Shown: positions 56,215-64,000 of the stretch, in pieces | Position numbering within the stretch: position 1 is the stretch's first letter | Layout: the number at the start of each line of letters is the position of its first letter | NCBI GenBank assembly: GCA_013115135.1 | Contig: JABANP010000018.1 | Span: 1-64,000, forward strand | DNA from: Perkinsus olseni | Lineage: Eukaryota > Perkinsozoa > Perkinsida > Perkinsidae | Reading direction: 5' to 3' | Length of the DNA stretch: 64,000 nt | Notes under the pieces: generated by a model | Told to the model about the DNA's origin: nothing | The model's database searches: none | Seen by the model: the letters and a program-made list of their open reading frames with translations, nothing else | Program-made: the position numbers and the translations under genes

Positions 56215-59200
56215 TCAATATCGTCGCTGAGGCGGTGGTGGAGGAGGACCACCAGGACCACTTCCACCAGAGAATCGGCGGTAATGGTAACTCGGGTTAG
56301 CGTTGCTGCTACCATAGCTACTCGGAGCTCCTGCGAACAGCACCATAATCAACACTACCACTAGCCCATCTGGGAGGGAGAATTTTAATACAACCCCTCC
56401 TGCAGGAGTAAGAGCAACTACTACGCCCACATTATCGCACGAAAGGGGACAACAGAGACTATTAGAATTCATAAGACCATCCGCCTTGCTGCATTGCTTC
56501 TTCAAAAACCTCCACGGAACTCCGAGAACGACTCTCCCTCCCTTTCCACACTCACCACGTTCCCAATAGGCTCCCCCTTCACCATAGCCTCTGTAACGCT
56601 TATTAGGGCTGTCGTTAGGAAGATAGTACTGCTGCTGCTGTTGGTGAGCACCAGCCGGAGCAGAAGGAGCGGCACTCGGATAAGCACGCTTGTACCTACA
56701 CGAACCCCAAGACTCAAAAGTCTCACACCAAAATCTTGCTAGTGCGGGACAAAGGATTCACCCCAGAATTCTTCGATACCCTATAACCCACCTACCCGCT
56801 ATTATACTGATTTGCCCCCAAAGGACGGCCTCCCCGGTGGCCCCGCCGTCGGCTGAGGTGGCCCTCCTGCAGCGCTGGCAGAGAATCTATTATAAGCCAC
56901 CACTCGAGGCTGAGCAGGTGGCACTGAGAACTGCGGCGGAGGTACTGCTGGTCGATGGTCGATCCGCGAGGGCGCGTGGGCGGGTGGCCCCCGAGCTGCC
57001 GGTGACCGAGGACGATGGGCTTGGACGGGAGCAGGTCTGTAGGGTAAGGTCGATGCTGGTGGCCCTGCCGGCGCTGGACGGAGGGAAACTGAATGGCACG
57101 AAATTCAAATACCAACACGGACACCATCACAACAAAACTAAAAACTGCATCGCTCCGCTCACTGGTCGGAACACACGCGGGACCCAGCCCGTACTTAAGC
57201 CTCCAGAAATACTTTACTCACCTGAGCTATCGCTACGTCGAGGCCTGCTGGCCGCCCTTCCGCCACCACGGGAGGTCGTGCTAATCCAGCGACCGCCCGA
57301 TGGCCCTCTCCGAGATCCGCCAGATGGCCTTCTTCTCCCCGAGTTACTCTTAGCTTCGCTCCGCTCACTTTCTGCAGCATTTTTAACCACCAACTCCGCC
57401 GACTTGTCACCTGCGGCTATCAACTTCTGCCTTTCTCCTCCTGGCCGCCTCCGTCAGACGCACAAAGGTCGAGAACGGCGTATCCACCTCATGGACCGCC
57501 ATCAACACGCCCCTCTCGTCAACCATAATCGTATCAGTCACCAAACGATCCAGCAAGTCATCGATGCTCTTCGCTCCGCAAATACTCGGCGTCAGATTCT
57601 TTCTTGAAGTACAGCAGATAGTAGTACCCCAGCAGGCTCCTGTGGATACCAACGACATCAGCATCGGACACGTCCTTCTTGAAAGAGTGACAGAGAAGAT
57701 GCAGCTCGAACCGCAGACTGAGGAGGTTCCAGTCCACCGCTTCAAATTGGCCATAAAGCGGGGTCTGCTCTCCATCCACATTGTCGATGTCCTCCGCGGC
57801 CCAGACGTCCTCCTCTTCACCCTCCTTCTGCCCTTCGGTACCTACAGAGGTCCCGAGTTCAATCCCGGGTACTGGTATTTTACTACCCTCCTTTGTCGCT
57901 GCCGTTTTCTTATCCCTGTACATCCTATCCAGTTTCCGCCACTCCACCTTGGACTGTGTCCAGGATTCCAGCTGCTTGGTGAACCACTCACTAGGTCCCT
58001 TAATTGAGGATACTCTCTCCAGAATCTTATGATTCTTGATCCACGACGTCAGATACCTGACAGCCATCCAACCTAACCCACCATCCTCCGCAATCACTCT
58101 ACCAACACCAGCGTCTCAAATTTGCGCCGTGATAATTTCACCAATCGTAAATGACGATCATAGCATGTTTCTTGAATTACTCCCTCACCGCTTCGAGTGT
58201 CAGAAAATCAAAACACAGAGGCTACTTGTGTCAATTTTCAATCCACGCCTCTAGTCCCGAATACTCGACTCATTGGTTTTTAAAATTTTCCTCGCGCTCA
58301 CGCCACACCCGCTCGTCCTTCGGCAAATGACGCGGCACGCGAACGGCTGCAACGGGCAGCAGCCCTTCGTCCCCTTACGTCCTCGCCTCCTCCTCTCCAT
58401 CCCATACAAAACGTATATCATTGAAGACAGGTACGCCCGGCTTCAGGTCTTCATCAGCGGAGGGCAACGAGAAGCGTAAGAAGGCAGAGGTGACCGCGTC
58501 TTTGGTGAGATCCGGCAAGGGCAGCTTCCTGAACCGACCTCCTCCAGCCCTGAGACGATCAAACCATGATAGCAATCACACTGAGAAGCCCGGATCAACC
58601 ACGCCACGGACGGTCCGAAAAGATGACTACACGAGATCGAGGTCGGCGGTTCGAACCCCACCCGGGACATTACATTTTGGCCAATATTTCCTCAGAGGTG
58701 ACCTCGATCTCAGGCATCTGAGGCTCAGTCTCCTCCTCTTCCTTCTCTCCCTCCTCCTTCTCCACCGCACCAGGAGTACCATTCTCCATCCCAATAGGGC
58801 TCTGTCCGCCCGCTACCTGAAGATGCCGATACTCCACTACCAGCTCTACCGCACAGCGAAGATTTTATTCCACATTTATGTTGTATAGAAGAGAACGTTA
58901 TGACCGATGGCGTCGCATCATCAGGACTTACCGGGCCTTGAGCATCCGACGCCCCTCCTGACGTGCGGGCCTCGGCCGCCTTCTTAGCTGCTGCGGCCCG
59001 CGCGGCTGCCTCTTGCCGCTTCTGACGTGCCTCCTCCGCAGCGTCCTTCCTAGCCTTGGCCGCTGCCTCCATCAAGGACTCACCTGAAGACATCAACGAC
59101 AGTGCCACAACAGAGTAATCACCAACACTCATACGTTCAACTACGCGACCCCAGAGAGACCAACGCGTGTTAATACCCGACACGAACCCGAACCAACTAC

Positions 59201-62079
59201 GTCTCTTCTGTGCCTCTCTCTCCTCCTTCCGCTTCGTATACTCCCCCATTTTCTTCTTCCATTCACTTCTCGCCTTGCCAGTCTTCTTCCTCTCCAGATC
59301 AGCCCTCACCAGGCCTTGCACGTATTCGAGATACCCCTTATCCGGGTGACCGACGCATACTACGGCGACACCTGATAAATAAAGAATCAACTGGTTCCAG
59401 TCCATTCCAGGGCAACTAAGAGTCACACTGAAGGCTAGACCTGAGAGATTCCGAACCTAGGAAGGAGTCAAACTAGATTCAGAGACTCCGGATAAATCGT
59501 GATATCATAAGGATGGAGAATTCATTCATTTGCAAACGAGAAAGCTGGGGTCGTGGCGCCATCCTACCCATGATTTCCCGTCCGAACCTCCTCGTCACTA
59601 ACGACAGGCTCCCGCCCCTCGTCGACGGCCCCCGAGAATCTTGAGTGACCACCCCGCTGCACTCACGTCTCTTCATCGTGTAATCGCTCATCAATTTCCT
59701 CCGCTCCGCCTCCGATAAACCCTTCTCGACTTCCACATGGACCTGGAAACAGTCTTCCAGTTCAATCGTCCCGAGCCGATTGAACCAAAGCCTGCCTACA
59801 ACAGATCGCTGATGGTGAGCATTCTCCAGGAACCTCCGCAGTTGCTTTAGCATCCCTGTATGGACATCCAGCGGCTTCACACCGTACTGATGCCCCGGAC
59901 GGTCATTGGAGGCACTGCCCGACTTCTTCAGAGTCTTCAAACCCGACTTCCGCAACCTAATCGTGGCATGCTCATCCGAATAAGGGAATAAAGTGTCCTC
60001 ACCAGTCAAACATGGTCCTCTCAGAGAGTTCAACGTATTTATGAGGATTCTGTTTGAGGAAATAATCCACATAATCGAAGACGCCTTCATCAGGCAATCC
60101 AATAACCATAACAGCCTCGGGGTGGTCGTTATTGGAGGTGTACCAGGGGTTGATACATACATCATTCACACTACTCTGTTGGAAGGATCGGATCTTGAAT
60201 GGCAGAGGAACCAACAGACCACCAAAAGGGCTGATGTCCGTCATCCTCGGGTCATCCGCCTTATACCCGAGATTGGCCTCAACTCGAACGTTCTTGAAGG
60301 TGATGGTGGGGTAGAGCTCCTCGCCGATGAGCTTTTCAGGCAACTTCACAGGCGGACCGGCCCTCACACCATTCTTGAATAATGATATCGTGTTACCGTG
60401 CTCCTTAGACTCGTCAAGATTCAATACCACAGCCATTGTCTCGTTCAAACCTACCAACGACCGAAAATCGACAATCGTTCAGTGCTTCGGTCCGCCTACT
60501 AAATCTGCTTCCACGGCCATGTCGATGCTTCCCTTCCCAAATCCCTCCATCAGAGTCGAAGCACACCGTGGCTTCATGTGCCCCCAGTATTACTCCCGCG
60601 TCCAACGTACTAAACCCTACCCTCAACGCATGCCTGGAACAGCGATCAATGGGAGAACCAAATGCTACCAAGATGAAGGCCAGCGATACATACCCAGGAA
60701 ACACCTTCTAGATCACGATAGTACTGGAAATATCGCTATTTCAGACAATTTTCAGATAATTGGGAGCGCTGCATATGCTGTACCCTCTACCATGGTAATC
60801 ACAATAATGCAGTCTACTCACTGGAAGGCCATCACCGTTCAACGTTCGTTCTTTACGCTCGCATTCCCCTCTACCAATACAGCTTCAAAAAGACCTCATC
60901 GCCACATCAGTCTCTCTAGAAAGTTCCCTACGCCTCCGCCTGTGCGTCCGATACATAGCACCCCTCATCTTACTTCTTTTGCTGGCAAGTGGGCATGGCT
61001 CGAACTCTGCGCATCCAGTGGAGTCAAAACTTCAACCAGCCTCACCTAACAACAACCACCATCCACTACCAACCTCTTCTCACCATCACCCTCATCACCT
61101 CAAACACAAAGTTATGTTTACTTCCCAGGTTTGGCGCCAACGCTAGCCCGCACGCCACTCAGAAGATACTGGAACCCTTCTGTCGAATAACTGCTGATAA
61201 GGCCTCCTGTACGGTCGAAGGTGGTGTCCAGCGTAGCGTCCAGAGGGCCAAACACGCATTCGGTGGTCAACCTCTCCTCTTCTTCGACCGGCTCACAGTC
61301 ACCCTCTTCGACAAAACCCTGAAAGGGGAAAATCGGCCGTTCAAAAGTGAGCTTCGCTCCGCCTTCCACGATTACCCTCGGTTTAGTTTCTTCGGTGTAC
61401 TTCGACGGTCTCCTCACTTGCTTTCTCCTGAGCAGCATCTTGTACCACAACTTCCGTACTCTCCATCACCGCGTCGGTGCCGTAATCAACCTGATTTAAA
61501 CGTCCACCCGGGATTCGAACCCGATACCTTCCGATTACCTCCTCCTGTTGCTCCTCTTCCTCCAACTCCACATCTGTACCTTGCACTCGCTGGCTTCTCC
61601 GTCGTCTCCTCCACTTCAACCACCGATGAGCTTGCCGCCTCCCCAGAAGGAGTCTCTTCAACGTCCGGACTTTCTTCCATCACAATGTCAGGCGAGCTCG
61701 CCTGAACAGCCACATGACCTCGCTGAGCCACTCGACTGAACAGGTCTCCGGTTCGAACCCCAGAAGAGGTATTATTACCTCCTGCTCCTGCACGGAAGGT
61801 CTCTCTTCTACCTCTTCGTCCTGCGCCGGAGACTCCTCGTGCACATCATCTTCGACATCCTCCACTACTTCAGCCACTACGGCCTCCTCCTGAGTTCACA
61901 GAAATCTCCTAGATAGCCTGCCGCTGTCTGTAGATGCCTCCCGCGACTACCTCTTCCTCATCATCCTCAACGTCGTTCATTTCCTCCAGTCCCTGGAGTA
62001 TATCATCCTCCTCAGTTAGTGTATTGTCCGGTCGGGGTTTGGACTTTGCAGCAGTCCTCGACGAAGACCGTGTTGTCAT
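56215..62079 (-). CDS. SPRY / dead P-loop kinase / CCAR-like nuclear protein, copy B
   Basis: Tandem paralogue of the 50-56 kb gene, same order of parts. ATG at 62079 opens a Glu-rich N-terminus; SPRY exons follow (SSYSTEGFQYLLSGVRASVG 61.2 kb, LRVGFSTLDAGVILGAHEA 60.6 kb, then the 441-bp shared block). Then come a kinase-like domain without Walker A (VMVIGLPDEGVFDYVDYF), VAVVCVGHPDKGY (59.4 kb), an Ala/Glu coiled coil (59.1-58.9 kb), a LTSWIKNHKILERVSSIKGP block, and a CCAR-like block (LRFELHLLCHSF, STFVRLTEAARR). A Pro-rich tail with QQQQQYYLPN ends PPPPPPQRRY. An N-terminal intron (61917-61890) starts GC. Two +1 steps occur at 57579-57581 and 57432-57434. Outside the shared block the two copies are far less alike, so the duplication is old. 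Confidence 0.7.
57842..57886 (-). other. 45-nt intron with T-arm-like module (copy B)
   Basis: Intron GTAGTA...CTGTAG. The plus strand reads AGAGGTCCCGAGTTCAATCC then CGGG, matching variable loop plus T-arm of a tRNA. It is almost the same as the 3' half of the tRNA-Ala genes in this window. Confidence 0.7.
59995..60435. repeat. Gene-conversion block, copy B
   Basis: Partner of 53337-53777. It covers the last SPRY strands and the start of the kinase-like domain, from the end of one exon through its splice donor. Confidence 0.9.
61491..61538 (-). other. 48-nt intron with T-arm-like module (copy B)
   Basis: Intron GTAATC...AAATCAG. In the gene's sense it holds GGTATCGGGTTCGAATCCCG followed by GG, a tRNA T-arm. 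Its length is a multiple of three and it is open, so retention would not shift the frame. Confidence 0.65.
61702..61778 (-). other. 77-nt intron with T-arm-like and D-arm-like pieces (copy B)
   Basis: Intron GTAATA...GTTCAG. In the gene's sense it holds GGGGTTCGAACCGGAGACC and then GAGTGGCTCAGCGAGG, resembling a tRNA B box and a tRNA A box in reversed order. Confidence 0.65.
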
Positions 62080-62339
62080 GAATTAGTTCAGTTGACAACG
62101 ACAAGAGAAGGGGAAGAAGAAGCGCGATAAACTAAAACGAGAAGCGACCCGAGCGAACTAGCTCCGCAGACAGAGGGGGGGTGAAAATCCCAAAGGAGGA
62201 CGGAGCGCCACCAAGGCTGGCCCCGACAGACATTTCGTCTCAACAACGAAGTGCGATCGTGTGAGGAACTGAACCAACCGACTGGGGCTACCACCACTAT
62301 CCTAGTGGGAGGTAAGACGTGAGAATCTCCGAGGCTCAT

Positions 62340-63560
62340 TGACGACTACTGGCCGCCTCCACCCAGCATTCATGCACTCCAACGCAGATACGGAGATGAA
62401 GCAAGGAGGAGAACAGTGTGAGGCGCCCACTAAGAGAGACTAGCGATGCAGGCTGGCAATGGTACAGGGCATAGTACACACCAACCTCGCATCGAAAAAT
62501 CTTCCGTGTGCGCAATATGATACTCAGATACGCCGACGTGTACAGAAACCCTCGCTCTGCGAAGTTGGATGGCCAGAGTATTATCATCATCCTCCACCAC
62601 CACCACCTGTCAGTGCCATCATAGTCTCCAAGTTCCTCTGGATGGCCAACACCTGCATCAACACGACCCATGCATCCGCCAAGCCCGGCAAGGCGTCACG
62701 TAGAATCATCAGCGTTGCCCACCACGCCCAAACCCTCCGAGCCCACACCCGGCGTCTCACCGTTATGACAGCCGCCAGGGCGAGCAAGACCATCTTGAGG
62801 AGCTGTCGGGCTCTCCGTCTATGCCGACCGCCTCGGCCCTCAACACCATCCTCTACCGCACTGTCCGGTCTACATCGCCGCGCTGGTGGACCCTTCCCTC
62901 GATACCGGAGGAAACCGAATGCCCCCGGAGATGATGATGAGCGACACCGGGCGTCCGAATGCCGACCACCCTGAAGAAGAGAACAACCGTCTCCACCTCA
63001 CCTAGCCTTCCTGACAGATGCTATCATGAAAAGTGGAGACTCATCGATATCATTCTGCTCAGAGCTGTGCGCAGAAGAACAGCGGCTCATGCACTCCCTC
63101 CCGCCCAGGAGAACCCCAATCCTCGGGAACAACATCGGGTGTTCGATAGCCTCCCTCCACGGAGTTCAAAGAGCGCTCCCGAGATCGTCTCCCACACACT
63201 AAATCGAGCCCTGGGAGCTCTCTTGAAAGGCAGCCCATTGAGCAGCCGCACAGCATGGTCAGACCTAGATCCCTACCTTCATTCCGTGTATCGGTCTGCA
63301 CGCCCCACCACCGCCACAACTCATGTCGTCGCAGGTCGAACAGCTACGTCGCCGTGTCTCCACTACCTACAGAGAATAGCACCACCATCATCAACTACGC
63401 TATTCAAAAAGGAACCGTTCGGCCAAGCCTTTGGCACAGGAATCATACAAAGCAAACAGCAATGGCCGTTGTGTATTTACATCAGCAGCCCTCCGCACTC
63501 TAACCCACAGCTCTTCGATCTCGGCTTCCGTGGGAGCCTCTTGTTGGCTAGGTGATGCAC
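62340..63560. other. Open frames on both strands, coding strand unclear
   Basis: A 198-codon plus-strand frame (62959-63555) and minus-strand pieces (for example 62793-62587 with a helical LRDALPGLADAWVVLMQVLA, and near 63250-63100) overlap. None shows a recognised domain. The minus pieces have a more protein-like composition, so an unresolved minus gene upstream of copy B is slightly favoured. 63560-64000 shows no supported gene. Confidence 0.25.
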
Positions 63561-64000
63561 CATCGCCGTCCATCGACCCTATTCATCGAACTCATACATC
63601 GACATGCATAGCCATCCCACTGTACTACTTAGAATCTCCTTCGCCTCGGGGACCAGCCCTGCTATGTCCCGCTCGATCTCCCCCTTGGACTTCCCTGACG
63701 CGTCCACCTGAAGGCAACCCAGCTACATCAAGCCCCTTGATACAGCGGCCCAACCCTACCGGCATCGGCAGGACGAGCTGGCATGAATCAGTCAACACGC
63801 GGGATAACAGATGAATATAGCGGAGATGACGCTCACCGTATACCGACGAGTCATAGCTCTAGTAGCATCGGCATGACGAGCGGGAATGAATTATCCAACA
63901 TGAGCTATCAAGTAACGATGACGATACCGACGAGCCGGCCAGAGCCCCGGAGACATCCGCGAGATCATCAATGAACGAAAATTGGCAACATCCGCCCAAC

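Noticed and set aside
56470..56830. GC-AG intron with donor at about 56815 in SPRY copy B
   Set aside because: The donor gives the wrong phase for the next exon; the junction is left open rather than counted as a GC-AG intron or a further frame step.

Overview
The window looks like nuclear DNA of an intron-rich protist, most likely an alveolate close to Perkinsus. The supporting signs are very short introns (often 28-65 nt), occasional GC-AG introns, AG dinucleotides just upstream of several start codons (compatible with spliced-leader addition), GC near 50 % and closely spaced genes on both strands. The species call is inference; the proteins themselves were read from the sequence.

Layout. 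1-5715 is a decayed LTR retrotransposon on the minus strand (177/174-bp LTRs, gag, aspartic protease, YMDD reverse transcriptase). 6.6-14.6 kb is mostly plus-strand: a small zinc-binding protein, a nine-exon coiled-coil protein, a mitochondrial ferredoxin/adrenodoxin reductase, a two-exon unknown, and a secreted protein with three internal repeats. Two tRNA-Ala(CGC) genes lie at 15.2-15.7 kb. 16-29.4 kb is mainly minus-strand and fragmented by small introns: a Gln-rich protein, a long coiled-coil protein and several unknowns. 29.7-36.6 kb is a translation neighbourhood: ribosomal protein uL30 (RPL7), two tRNA-Cys(GCA), three tandem copies of U14 box C/D snoRNA and ribosomal protein eL18, whose intron may hold another snoRNA. 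37.9-42.3 kb holds a tiny histone-H1-like protein divergent from a ZC3H3-like CCCH protein, then an SDR dehydrogenase and a Rab7-like GTPase. 45-49.1 kb carries a membrane RING protein and a large helical-repeat (HPR/OPR/FASTK-like) protein. 50-62.1 kb is a tandem pair of large minus-strand genes. Each combines an hnRNP-U-like SPRY domain and a P-loop-kinase-like domain that has lost its Walker A motif with a CCAR1/DBC1-like region and a Gly/Gln/Pro-rich tail. The two copies share one nearly identical 441-bp block (gene conversion).

The most unusual signals are: (1) many short introns of unrelated genes carry a tRNA T-arm/variable-loop (B-box) module, and one carries a whole tRNA-like sequence; (2) ten +1 frame changes inside otherwise conserved exons, none in the other direction, nine of them at runs of three identical bases; (3) a dispersed 12-13-bp motif shared by introns and promoters. 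The tandem U14 cluster and the SPRY-CCAR architecture are also notable. Exon boundaries are read by eye from conservation and GT/GC-AG rules. Those of uL30, eL18, the ZC3H3-like, coiled-coil (8.1-9.5 kb), SDR and Rab7 genes are well constrained; many others are approximate.
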